Source: Ramazzottius varieornatus
Taxonomy: Eukaryota; Tardigrada; Eutardigrada; Parachela; Ramazzottiidae
Direction: 5' to 3'
Length of the DNA stretch: 64,000 nt
Assembly: GCA_001949185.1 (NCBI GenBank)
Contig: BDGG01000015.1
Location: 848,314 to 912,313 of the forward strand
Notes under the pieces: model-generated
Told to the model about the DNA's origin: nothing
Database searches by the model: none
The model's input: the letters and a program-made list of their open reading frames with translations, nothing else
In this document: in pieces, positions 12,301 to 23,424 of the stretch
Layout: each line of letters opens with the position of its first letter
Position numbering within the stretch: the stretch's first letter is position 1
Program-made: the position numbers and the translations under genes

Positions 12301-15300
12301 CCTGCAAGCTATGGCCGATATTTACCTAAAGTTTCACGTTCAGTACACCAACGGTAGAAATGCCTCTTTTTCCACCATTGTCACGTTTTGGAATATATTG
12401 CAGTTTGTGCCGTCTTATGCCGTAGATATGCATATCGTGGTGACGCACCCCTTTATGACAGCTCGCCGTTACATTCGTTCCAACTTTTGGATGGACCTTT
12501 TCGCCGTCTTCCCCTTTGAAATGTTGATGTGTATGGTGGGTGGTAGCGCTTCGGAAGTGGACGGGCCGGGCCGTTCGGAGATCTTCCACTGGATCATGTA
12601 CGTCCGCATCAACCGCCTGCTGCAAATCTACCGTGTCCCGCTGGCCTTCCAGTACATGGAGAAGGACATCAAAGTCGACCCGACCTCCGTCTTCTACTAC
12701 AAGTACGGCACCTACTGGGTCATCTACATCATCTTCATCACCTGCATACCGCTGGTCATCCAGTGCCCACCCCTCTTTTGCGCCACCACCAAACAGGGCT
12801 GCTGTAAGTTGACACAAGGCAACCTCCCCTGCCCTCAATAATGTGTCTGCTGGGCTCTCAGAAGCTCGGCCATCTACGAGCAGACCATGGCTCCGCACTG
12901 GTTCGTACCAGGCAGCTGGCCATCAACTTGGGTGAACCTATCCGTCACCGCTCGCACTTCGCCTCCGTACAGATAGGCTATTTGTAGATGAAAGTGGCTC
13001 GGTACTCTGAGTTACAATTTTCAAAACTTTCAAAATATTTTTCGAGGCGGTGACTGTAGGTAAGGAAATTCATCTGCAAGGCGGTTTAAAATCAATCAAA
13101 TTAATATTTTTCGAAGGCGGTGGCTTTAGAGTTTTAGGCGGTGAAGGCGGTGGCAATAGCTATTCAGGCGGTTTGGGCGGTGACTATAGTCCTTATTTTA
13201 CTAATTACGTGAATCAATCACGTACACGTATAGTCGCACGATGTGTAATTATGGGACAGGCGGAAAGCACGGCAAAAAGGAAATTCGACCGTAGAAGATT
13301 GTTGTGTGTGTGTGTGTGTGTGTGTGAAAAGCCCTGTCCCATAATTATCCATCGTGTGTGTACAGGAAGAGAAGAATTTTGACTGCTTGCCCGAACAAAA
13401 CATGCTTTTATTGCAGATTTCAAGCCGCTGGACACCAACAGATCGGACCTGCAGTTAGCCATGGACATGGACTACGGTTCGGATTCTTGGGAAGACCCTC
13501 AGCACAAGACTGCCTCCGCCGACCCATTCTACGCTTCCGCCTTCCTCTCCTACATCTCTCACCAAACCGACACCTTGCTGAAACGCAGCAAGCGCTCATC
13601 TTCCAGCACCATCTTTGTCCAGACTGACGACGATGGCTACGTCAACCTGGACGTGTCGGAGCAGTGCTTCTCCCTGTCCTTCCTGGTCTTCAACAACGTG
13701 GCCAACCAGCCTACCCTCAACAAGTTTGTGGCTAGCTTCTACTGGGCCGTCACCACCACCACCACCACCGGCTTTGGCGACTTTTTCGCCTTCACACAGA
13801 TCGAACAGATCATCTTCATCTTCACCATGATCAGCGGCACCATGTTTTATGGATACATCATTGCTTGTGTGGCTGCCGCCCAAGCTAACAGCGATGCTCG
13901 ACGCTCCCGGTTCTTTGAACGTCTCTTGGCTGTCAAAAACTACCTGGCCCACGAACATTTACCTCTCATCTTACGAAAAAGAGTCGTCAGGTAATTCAAG
14001 CCATTTAAAGCTGACAACCAGCAATTCACAGGTTGACATCTCACGTACTTGCATACAGGGACTCATCTATACGTGCCTGGTCAATGTATGCAGGTAGGCG
14101 AGAGGCCAGCCGCTTAAGCTGTTTGGTGCACTTCACTGGAATGTTGTTTTCTTCTTAGGTATTATGAATACTTGTGGTTGCGAACTCAAGGTATAGATCC
14201 GCAGACACTGATCGTGGGCCTGCCCCCTTCGCTGACCGGCGAACTGGCCCTGCAATTGTACAAGAAAGTCATCGACCAGATTGCCATTTTCAAAAACACA
14301 CCGATGGGTTTCAAGAAAATGCTAGCCACCATCATCAAACCACTGTACATCTTACAAGGAGAATACGTGACGCGAATAGGCGACACCGGTACCGACCTCT
14401 TCTTCCTGTACCGGGGCAGCGTCGAAGTGCAGTACCGCAGCGGTGAATTCGGCTTCGAGATCCGCTCGGGAAGGATATTAGGCGAAGTGGCTTTCTTGAC
14501 AGAACAGAAGGCCCAGACCAGTTTCCGAGCCAAGGAGAACTGCGACCTGTACTGTCTAACCAAGAAAGAGTTCGACCTGGTCCTGGATCACTTCCCGGAA
14601 GTGCGGGAGAAGCTGATGGAGGAAGCTATCGAGAGTATGGAGAGAGAAGCCGACTACCAGAGACTCTTTGAGGAACGACCCAGGCCTGAAACCAGCAAGG
14701 CCAAAGAGTCCATGCCGACGCTCTTGTTTAAGCCGGAGGAAGGAGTGCCCTTGAGAGTCAAGTGGAACTCGGCCAGGAAGCATATCTTCAGGTCCGATGT
14801 TCTCTTTATCCGCTATTTCAACAAGTTCACCGTGACGGCGTTGAGGCTGGTGTCGGTCATGCTCATCCTCTACCAGCCCACCTTCTATCGCTTCTTGCCC
14901 GTCTTCTACCCGCTGCACTACATTCTCGAGTTTATCTTCATTTTCGATTTGATCATCCGCCTGCGCGTCGGCTTCCTCGACAAATTTGGTCAGTCGCATA
15001 GGAAATTCTCTTGGGCTTCGCAACACAAGAAAATGGCCAACAAAATATATTAAGACCGAATGTTACCGGTACCGACAGCTCTTGAAGCACTCTGGCTAAA
15101 TACTGGTCCACAGTGTGCGCACGGGGAAAAATATGTGCTGGCAACCTCTTTTTCGGCGATTTTCCATCGCCCTCTGCGGAAGTAAATTGGAAAGCACCAG
15201 TGATAAGTAATTCAGTATCAGGTGGAGGCGAAATTGATTTTTTCTACGATATTTTCAGGTAACGAGGTTCTCAACCCGGTTTTAATCCGGCAACTGTACT

Positions 15301-16952
15301 TCAAAAGCCGCACAGGTCTCATTCTGGACATTTTGAACCTCTTTCCCTATGAGATTCTGGCTCTGGCGGCTCCGGCCGACATGCGTGCCATGACATGGGG
15401 CTACCTTCGTCTGCTGCGCGTACCTCCTCGCTACATCCGCATTCACCAGTTCTTCAAGAGCTGGCTGGCCGAACTGGACATCACCGTCCTCTACGTCCGT
15501 CTAGCCTTCTCTTTCACCCAACTGGCCTTCTGGATGCACTTCTTCACCTGTCTGGCCTACTACATCGCCTGCCCCAACGGAGTATGCGACTACAACTCCT
15601 GGATCAAAACGACCGTCTTGGCATCAAACCCCGACGTCGACCAGGTTGGTCAACAAGATCGAAAAGAGACCATAAGAGAATGGACAAATACAACATGTTA
15701 TAAAGCCTCATGAAGAACAAAACTAAAATCAAATTTCAGGAGTGTTGAAAAAACTGCTCTCTGAGAACTCGGCAAAGAAACTACACAAAGTCGTGTCTCA
15801 AGTGACGCACATTGTTGACTTTGATGGTTGGAAGCATGCGCCACGTGGGAAAGGCAGTCTAGTCAGTTTTTTGGCATTTCCTAAAGTGACGCACTCTTTC
15901 AGTGTAGTTCGCTGGGAGTGTGCGCCACTTGGGAAATCGCTCCGGTCAAGTTTGCTTACCGAGTTACCCTTCATAATACACTTGAACTTGGATTGTGACT
16001 TTTGTCTGTCCTCAGGGTGACGCGGCCTCCTACGTGATCGCCCTGTACTGGATCACCAACAGCGTGACCAGTACCGGCTACGGCGACATCGTGCCCTCGA
16101 CCAACCTGGACCGAACCTTCTCGCTGGTGGTCCAGCTGGTAGGCAAAATGCTCTTCGGCTTCATTATCGGTGACATTTCATCGGCCCTAGCCAACGCTGA
16201 AATCAGCCGACAGACCTTCGAAAGCCAGTTTCAGGCCATCAAGACGTACTTGCTGGACCAGCAAGCCAACCAGCCCATCATTGCCCGAGTACAAAACTAC
16301 TTCAACTACCTGTGGAGCAAAAACCGCGGCATCACCGACATCAACAACGTCCTAAGGGACGCCCCATTCTGTCTTCGGACGGAGATTGGCTACGCAGTCC
16401 ACAACAAAGACCTTCGCCAGGTCAGTTCTTTCCAGTGTCCAGCCGCAAGTCAATAAGTACAGCGCCTTGTCGTTGTAGCTGCCCTTGTTTCGGGAAGCCT
16501 CTGAAGCCTTCATTAGGATGCTCAGTGCGCATTTGCACCAAGTTCAATTTGTACCGGGCGATTTCATCATTCAACAAGGTGATTTGGTCCAAGAAATGTA
16601 CTTTCTCCATCGGGGGGAAGCGGTGGAAGTGGAGACTGGTGTGGAGACGGGGACCTTACGGAGCGGTAGTAACATCAACTGGCAAGCTGTGCTGATTGAC
16701 TGGCCAGCTTCGCGAACGGTGCGCGCCACCGACAACTGCGAGGTCTACGTACTGAAGCGTACAAGTCTCAACGAGGTCTGTTTCAGTTGACGGTAGCAGA
16801 CGATGCTTCTTCCAGGTTACCTGGTGGCGCTGTCATTGCTCTCTTCTTTGCAGGTGGTGGCAACCTTCCCCGATGAGATGGAACTTTTATGCACTACGAC
16901 GCGAACACGTCTCCGGGATCTCCTCGAAGAAGAACACATTGAGCTTGACTAA
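6328..16952 (+). CDS. CNGK: CNGK-type four-repeat cyclic-nucleotide-gated K+ channel
   Basis: One polypeptide of about 2293 residues in 14 exons: 6328-6888, 7339-7739, 8155-8842, 9117-9576, 9875-10566, 10781-11047, 11513-12072, 12142-12803, 13417-13990, 14159-14988, 15259-15644, 16016-16420, 16479-16775 and 16854-16952. All phases close, and the total (6882 nt) divides by three. It contains four tandem S1-S6 repeats, each followed by a C-linker and a cyclic-nucleotide-binding fold. Pore filters are GLGE (repeat I), GYGD (II), GFGD (III) and GYGD (IV). S4-like segments are FRANRLL, LKVNRALRVL, VRINRLLQIYR and LRLLRVPPRYIRI. The only known animal channel with this plan is CNGK, which hyperpolarises sperm of sea urchin and fish; by analogy it acts in the flagellar membrane. 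The ATG at 6328 is the first in a frame open from 6274, and an upstream exon is possible. The turret of repeat III (after 12803) could hold a further small exon, but direct joining 12803-13417 keeps the frame. Confidence 0.88.
7811..7945. repeat. Palindromic repeat pair in channel intron 2
   Basis: Two hairpins (about 7811-7863 and 7893-7945) of the AAGTGGCGCAC family, the right arms better preserved (GTGCGCCACTTGGG). They lie between the exons that split the repeat I pore filter. Confidence 0.65.
9661..9713. repeat. Palindromic repeat, single hairpin
   Basis: CAAGTGGCGCACGC left arm and GTGGGCCGCTTGG right arm, in channel intron 4. Confidence 0.6.
11154..11199. repeat. Perfect 19-bp inverted repeat, 8-nt loop
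   Basis: GCTACCCCTTTCATCAATG, loop CGACGAGA, then the exact reverse complement, inside channel intron 6. It is unrelated in sequence to the common hairpin repeat. Confidence 0.9.
11293..11430. repeat. Palindromic repeat pair
   Basis: Two hairpins of the common family (about 11293-11343 and 11377-11430) in channel intron 6, about 100 bp after the perfect inverted repeat. Confidence 0.7.
13043..13184. repeat. GGCGGT minisatellite
   Basis: Irregular direct repeats of a GGCGGT core with short A/T-rich spacers, in the intron between the two exons of the repeat III turret. Confidence 0.6.
13239..13354. mobile_element. Small MITE with a TG microsatellite inside
   Basis: Inverted termini close to CGATGTGTAATTATGGGACAGG (left, 13239) and its complement (right, ending 13354) enclose about 70 bp including a (TG)n run at about 13302-13325. 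It lies in the same channel intron as the GGCGGT repeats. No target duplication is resolved. Confidence 0.6.
15798..15932. repeat. Palindromic repeat pair
   Basis: Two hairpins of the common family (about 15798-15849 and 15882-15932) in channel intron 11, just upstream of the exon carrying the repeat IV pore. Confidence 0.7.
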
Positions 16953-18004
16953 GATGCAACATGAACTTTATGTTCTTGGCTTCTTTTCTTTCCTGACTAA
17001 GCTTTTTGGGTTTCTTATCATCGGCTCGCCAAACGGAAATCCGGCACCGCACTTCTGCATAAAGTCTGCTACAAGAATTATGTCTTTTTTTTCTTGATCT
17101 TTCCTGAACGGACGTGACGCTTGGTCACGTGGCGACTTTTGCCAGTTGTTGAGGTACGATAGCAGACTTGTTGAGAATGTTTTGCTGTCGAAGTACTGAA
17201 ACGTTCGGCTCTTCAAAGTCTCAAGCTCGATCTCAGCGAAGGCTCGGGTGGTCCAGCTGTTCAAGACAAGAAATCTGTCGTGTGGTCTCTGACATCCAGC
17301 GCCAAGTCTCTAACATCCACTTGACCGGAAGAAACTGGCGATATCCGTGTTCTCACAGATGTGTAAGGCTATGTAAACGAAATCGACGCAACCATGGTAA
17401 ACTGATGGTTTGATGGTGTGGGACTAGTAATATCAACGTCAGTGTCACTTGGAGGAACCCTTTCCGCTACCATGTTGAAAGGAAAGAGCCAGCCTTACAA
17501 CCACGAGTAACTAGTTGGCTGTAGGTTCGGACTTCTCAAAGAGATTCACATTCTGCAAAGTCTGATGACCGCAGACCAGACTCGCGATCGAGTGTACTGT
17601 GTTGATCCAGTCGCTTGCGCCTGGTATGATCTGTCCAGGATAGCTGCGTACAAGCGTTATCAATACTCGTATACCGGACGCACTGTTGAAAAAACCTTGC
17701 TGTACAACGGCTGATATCCGCCTGCTCGTTGCCCAAGAGTAAGGTCAGTCCTGACATCTGCAAGACGATACGTCGTCTCGCTTCAAGAAAGCAGGGGGTA
17801 AAAAGACAGTCCGACAGAACAATCTGACATTTGACAAACGTGATATTCATGCTTGCAAAATGCCCTTCGCCACCTGCAGATGAAAATTCAGTCTAATAAA
17901 TTACAATACATACGACGGACCACAAAGCAAAAAGCTTGACTAAGCTGAGATGAAAGCATCCCACCGGTAAGTCGAAAGTAAAAGGAAAAGCGCCAAAAGC
18001 TTGA
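16953..18004. other. Intergenic stretch between convergent genes
   Basis: 3' ends of the channel gene (+) and SLC25A46 (-) face each other here. I see no coding signal or recognisable repeat in it. Confidence 0.55.
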
Positions 18005-19964
18005 TCACTTTGTCTCTTCAGTTGGAGACTTTGTGTTTTCCAGGTCGAAGTAGCGCAGACATGCTTCAGCGGTACCAAACAGCAGGACGTAGACGGCAAT
18101 CTGCAAACCTATCGCACCGATGCCACGATAGAAGCCCGACACACCGGCGTTCTTCAGAATACTCGAGGCGCACTGTAGGGGACTGCGGAAGGAATAGACA
18201 GTCGGGATGGCGTCAACCCCGGTATCTAGGTTGTCGATGGCTGCGCGGGTTCCCTGCACACACAGCCTAAATACATCAAGCAAGATTAAAGAATACGCAG
18301 GACAGTCAAAGGCATTTCAGGAAAGTGAAACGGAAGCTGAGGAAATGAGTTGACTTGAACCAGATCGTCATCTCAAGTGGCGCACATTGACTACTTCTTG
18401 GATGGAAGCGTGCGCCACTTCCGCAGAACAATCCTGCACAGTTCGTTTATGCAGCTCGAAAGACAGAATGTGGTTAGACAGCACAAACTTACGAACCTAT
18501 TCAGGACAGTTTCGAACGGGTAGAGTATAATCTCGGCGACTGTCAGGCCAATTGCTCGCGAGAGGTATCGTCGAACAATGTTGCCGATCGTTCCCTTCGT
18601 CGAGGTGGCAATGCTCAGCGCATTCGTCGCTGGCAGGTATGCGCTGGTAATCTACGAGCAAGAACCACAATCAAATTCAATTCTGGACGAACTGTAATTC
18701 AATTTCAAGTTTACCGCCCCGGAAATAGTACAAGAAAAAACTTTTCAAAAATTAACTTCCAAACAGCAAACTGTGATAAATTCGTATACGTTTGGACATC
18801 CGGATATTACGCAAGTGCATTCTCAAGCTGGCAGATGAAATGGCGGAAATTGTTTGATGGTAGAAAATGAAAGAGGAGACTCACATCTTTCTTGCGATGA
18901 TCGGCGACATCGGGGACCTGTCCCCTGCCAAGTCGTTCCCTTCTGCGCTTGTACCATACGAACAAGCTCCACTGTATGGAGGAGCCGATGAAGAGTTTCA
19001 TCAGGACGTAGGCGGCGTAGACCGGTCCGATGATCCAGACTGGCATGGTGCGACGAAGAGGGTGGCCCAGGCCGGGTGCCTGCCATACCGAGTACCTGCC
19101 TGCCACCATCTTGAGGAAGTCCATCGCGTTCCACGACTCTTTACCGCGCATCGTCTGTACGGACAACTGCACTGCCACAGCATACATCGGGCCTGTTAGA
19201 CAAGCCACCATGCCTTTCAGCGTGTAAAACTTTAGCTTGTGGGTGAATTCTTGGTGATGCAAAGCGTAACTGCGAAAGAGAAGACCCATAAATTAGACGA
19301 CTGAATTCTTCCACTTTTTGTTCTCGAGATACCTGGGGAGTATAGTATAGGTTGATACCATTCCTTCGCAGATAAAGGTGGTGAAATCCAGAATCAGGAC
19401 ACCGTGGATTCCTTTGTAGAAGCTTTCCAGTTTCTGCAATCAAATGCGTTATGCACAAATATTCAAAGATCGTTGATTGACCAAACCAATTGATCGACTT
19501 CCGGTTCAGTTGATTGTTGATTGGTACAAATAAGGCAAACGGGATTACTGAAATCTGCTCCGTTTCAGTTCTTACGTGCTTGTTGGCGAGTTTGTACATA
19601 ATTGGAAGAAGGGAAAAAGGTTGGATGTGGGACTTTCGACTCCATGCGTTGACTTGACATTGTCGACGCAGGACGACGAATGGATGAACCAGAATACGAT
19701 GAATCGCCACACTGAGAAAGAAACGTGAAAGAATCAAAATGCTGGTTCAACTAACTGATCCAAGTGAACCTTCAAGACATACTCAACTACTCCACTCGAG
19801 ACGGTAATCTCAGACGTGTCCTCGTCGTATAAGTCCGGATCATCCTGAAATACAAAGATGGAGAGTAACGGAATGGAATATTGCCAGCATGAACCGAGAG
19901 GCGCATTACTGTAAACTTACGGGTGACTTACCAGTGATAATCTGTAACTACGAGAAGCAGCCAT
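18005..19964 (-). CDS. SLC25A46: SLC25A46-like mitochondrial outer-membrane carrier family protein
   Basis: Minus-strand exons 19932-19964 (start MAASRSY), 19756-19844, 19576-19711, 19333-19433, 18885-19269, 18497-18651 and 18005-18266; phases close to 386 residues. Diagnostic blocks match SLC25A46: VHPFVVLRRQCQVN in exon 3, ILYPFETVLNR in exon 6, then LCVQGTRAAIDN and GFYRGIGA in exon 7. In vertebrates this protein sits in the mitochondrial outer membrane and works in fusion/fission balance and lipid transfer with MICOS and OPA1. The N-terminal region is much shorter than in human if 19964 is the start. A frame near 20340-20430 ending at a donor could be an extra 5' exon, but I cannot show it. 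One palindromic repeat lies in its last intron. Confidence 0.87.
18373..18421. repeat. Palindromic repeat, single hairpin
   Basis: CAAGTGGCGCACATTG left arm and GTGCGCCACTT right arm, in the last SLC25A46 intron. Confidence 0.7.
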
Positions 19965-21476
19965 CCCTCCGCGTGCTCCAAGACCACTGGAGCAGAAGTA
20001 TTGCAAAAACCGAATGTCATTCAAAATCAAATCCTTACAGGGACTCCAAGAAAATCGAGAGAGAATAGCAAAGTAGGTAGAATCCTCCTGTCTCCTTGAA
20101 TGAAAGTTTTTCCCCCTTTAGCGAGTGTACAGATACAACACTCATGACACGAACAGCTCAAATCTGTACCAATGACGTCAGTGGTATATAAGGTTAAGCT
20201 CCATTTCACGAACTTGAGAAATGGCCTTTTTTGCTCTCATTCTTCACACGATTATCCGATTGCTCCCATTTTCAAAACTCAAGTAATAAACCATTGAGGA
20301 GAAATGTTTCTGCATCAACCGCTTTTTGGGGAAACACACCTGAAGTCCAGAAACCTCATCTCCCGTAAAAGTGAGAAGTGCTGGGTAAGCCTGTGACGAC
20401 ATGGCTCGATACATGTGCTGAAGCGCACGTGCTTGTAGACCATACCGTATCGACAACAAAGCAACAGTAAGCACGCTGTCTCGGTAAGAAATCAGCTGAT
20501 CGATGAAAATCAGCCGACACTCAACTTTGCACATCGTAGCGCATTTCACCCCAATGGCCTAGCATTTTCAAGTTTCTTTTAAGAGCAAAAAGATGTGTCG
20601 TCAATAGGCCCATCTCCGGTCGGTCTTGCCAAACCGTAGTTTTCGGTTCGCATCCCAAAACACTCATGTGACTCGCCCGACAACTCCATCAAGGAACTAT
20701 CAGATCTTTCGACTCCAGTGGGAAAGTCATTTCCCCGCAATGGTTTGTGTGGCGAAAAAGAGTCTGAGAGAAATCAGTTCACTCTGTGGTGAACAAGACC
20801 GAAAAGGCCATTTCTCAAGTCCGTGAAATGGACTTAAGTACAGCCAGCCGGTGTACCGGTACAGCATTCCTGTCGTTTTTGTCGTTCGGTTGTATAGCTA
20901 TACGAAAAAGTAGTCCCACAGTCTTTTCTGAAATGGGGGCGCAGAATACAGTGCGCACTGAAAGAAAGCATGCGTGCACTATAGAATCACGTACGTGACG
21001 TCAGATGTGCTCTCCACTCAGCGCGAGACTATGCAGCCGGTATAGTGCGCTACGATTTCGTAACTATATTCGGTTGTAATCGGTCACATAGGTTCATTTC
21101 TCGCCTTTCCGATTTATGGTGAGCCGGGTGATTCAAAAGTCCACAGTACTTTTACCACGGGTGCATGCGCCGAGAAACTCCATGCGCGGTGAANNNNNNN
21201 NNNNNNNNNNNNNNNNNNNNNNNNNNNNNNNNNNNNNNNNNNNCGCGCATGCACCCGCGGTAAAAGTACTGTAGACTTCTGAGTCGCGCGGCTCACCATA
21301 CCGATTTGTGTCGTACGATACTTGTACGTACAAGGAAGTCAAGTCGGACTGAAGTCTTCATGTCAGAGTACTAATAAAATTTAGGAATTAAACCACAACA
21401 AACGATATCTAAAAATGGCAGCGCATTATAGATAAATAAATCTATACATTTTAATCATTCGATAAGGTAAAGAATC
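19965..21476. other. Spacer with assembly gap
   Basis: Upstream region of SLC25A46 and downstream region of the R3HDM4-like gene (both on the minus strand). It contains 50 unknown bases (21194-21243) within a palindromic element. No gene recognised apart from a possible short exon near 20340-20430 on the minus strand. Confidence 0.45.
21117..21301. mobile_element. Palindromic MITE, centre missing (N gap)
   Basis: Arms of about 60 bp begin TGGTGAGCC at about 21118 and end GGCTCACCA at about 21298. Each is flanked by TA, consistent with a Tc1/mariner-like target duplication. The 50-N gap falls exactly in the loop, so the real element length is unknown. Confidence 0.65.
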
Positions 21477-22824
21477 TCAAAAGTAACGCTGCATAAGATA
21501 GGTAGACAGGCGTTGTGGAGGTTCCTGGAAGGTACTATTCCGTGAGCGTTTCTTCACTTGCGTTCGACAGGTTTCCCTTTGTTTCACACCTACGAAGTAG
21601 AGACTAATACGCTAGACCGACACAAGAGTTCAGAAAGCCAGCGAACTTACTCTTGGAGAGCAAGCCGAAGTACTGGCAGACCGCATGGAAAATCATGCGA
21701 TAGTAAACGTCAGGCTTTTCCACGTCCAACTCCAAGTCATCTTCCGGAGCTACACCGAAGAAGTCCACCAGCTCTTCCTCCATGGGTTGAATAATGTCCT
21801 TAAAACCAAAAACAATGAAGTTACTAAACAACTCCGTCGAGAAACCGTTAATCACTTACCACCGGCGGCGAACGATGAGCGATCAATCGTCGCAACTGTC
21901 CATCGATGCGTTTATAGCACTGCTCGGGTGACATCTTTCCCGAATCTGTAAAAAAACAAAGCGAAAATATTTAACCTATGAACTGTAGTCGAGGGCGTGG
22001 GACTTTGCTCAGCCAGGTCGAACATCCTACCGTCGTTAGAGTTGCGCGACGCGCGGTCGAAGTCGTTGGCGAACGCCATCAGGAACCGATGTTGTGATTC
22101 TTCTGACATGCGCGTAAACCGTTCCCAAATCTACACGAATACCTTCGTTTACTCATCATTACAGATCCTCGATGGGCAAGAGAGAAAATTATGGGATCAG
22201 CCAGCCGTAAATTTACCTGCATCTTGCGAGGATCTTCGAAGAGCTCGGAAAACGCACTCGAGCTCTCTTCGGCAATTTCCTGCGCGAAGCTCTGTTCGGG
22301 ATTATCCTCTTCGGTTATTCCGGACAAAAGACCCACATCTACAAGACAAACACATCAGGTTGAGTTAAAAAACACATCACCCAGGAAAACTCCGGGTTCA
22401 AATTCCGCCCGCCACAGTGGCGCATCCAGCAAGTATCCCACTGACAACAGCAACTACAAATTCATCAAGGAAACTAACCAATAATTCTACGGTGCTAAAG
22501 AAATGAGCATTCTAGACTGTATGCAAGACCGCAGGTACAGTAATGGCGGTACCGAGATACTTGAGATATCAGAAACACTGTACAGCAAGAGTACTCAAGT
22601 GTCACCAGTGTCACGCACTGTTCTGATATCTGCGCCATTTGCGAACACCCATCCGCCCACTGCGGGAAGGACCCGCGTCCAACTTTGCATATTTCGGCTG
22701 TCGAGAAGCCTTCCGCGGGCTGCGCAGCTCGACGACCACGCCCTGGACGGAAGAGAGGTCACTGTGGAGATTCGTGCTGGCGATCGAAGCAGTCTCCGAA
22801 GCTTCGCTAAAATCCACCAGCGGC
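21477..22824 (-). CDS. R3HDM4: R3HDM4-like protein (5' end not found)
   Basis: Minus-strand exons 22619-22824, 22217-22338, 22031-22130, 21860-21945, 21651-21798 and 21477-21589, all in phase, ending with TGA at 21477-21479. The order of blocks matches vertebrate R3HDM4: IWERFTRMSEESQ, MSPEQCYKRIDGQLRRL, MEEELVDFFGV, IFHAVCQYFGL and a C-terminal EPPQRLSTYLMQRYF. R3HDM4 is a poorly characterised R3H-domain protein thought to bind nucleic acid. The first exon seen opens with an acceptor, so at least one 5' exon is missing. The region where it should lie (23-30 kb) is full of transposons, so it may be farther away or lost. Introns are short (80-280 bp). Confidence 0.8.
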
Positions 22825-23289
22825 CTGCAAAACCACGGAACTGAACGAACTTCGTTTCAGCGGAGAAAAAAGGCATACTGAGGTGGGGAGAGAGCATTCC
22901 GCTTGAAGAAATCTTCCACCGAGTCTTGACGGGGCTTCCCAGTAATAACCATGTTGAGTCAGCTGATGGCAGGATGACAGATGCGTTGATTGGCTTGATT
23001 AACCGCGCAAAACTTCAAATTTAATCTGCAATAAAATCACACAATCAAGCTAACAGCATCTGGAGCTGTCTGTACTCCGTTATGGAAACACCACACTGCC
23101 TTCAAAGTTCAAACTCGTGACATCCCTAACATGCATACGTAACACTCCTCAAGAAGCCAAGCTTACCTCTTACGGAACGTGGAGAGTAGAGCGCAGTGGG
23201 ATGGTGAGCTTGGAGTTCTGGTGGAGAGCGTAGACGCGAAATTCGAGGGAACAGCTGGGAGACAAACTTCGAGCAACAACGGAATTCCG
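22825..23289. other. Spacer upstream of R3HDM4-like exons
   Basis: No gene or clear repeat seen. It may contain decayed 5' sequence of the LINE that begins to be readable near 23290. Confidence 0.4.
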
Positions 23290-23424
23290 ATCTTTCCTCG
23301 ACAGGTTACGAGAAAACCGGCTGGTTTAGTAACTTGGTGATGCCGCAAGGAATCCTGACAACAAGTTTAGATGAAGAAAGAGGAGTCAGTGTGGCATTCC
23401 TGGACATTAGCAAAGCCTTCGACA

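Noticed and set aside
12860-12931. Possible extra exon in the repeat III turret of the channel
   Set aside because: An acceptor/donor pair exists and one reading keeps phase, but the clearest acceptor creates a stop, and joining 12803 directly to 13417 is in frame and simpler.
13302-13325. TG run as a possible regulatory Z-DNA element of the channel gene
   Set aside because: It lies inside a small MITE with clear inverted ends, so it is most simply transposon sequence.
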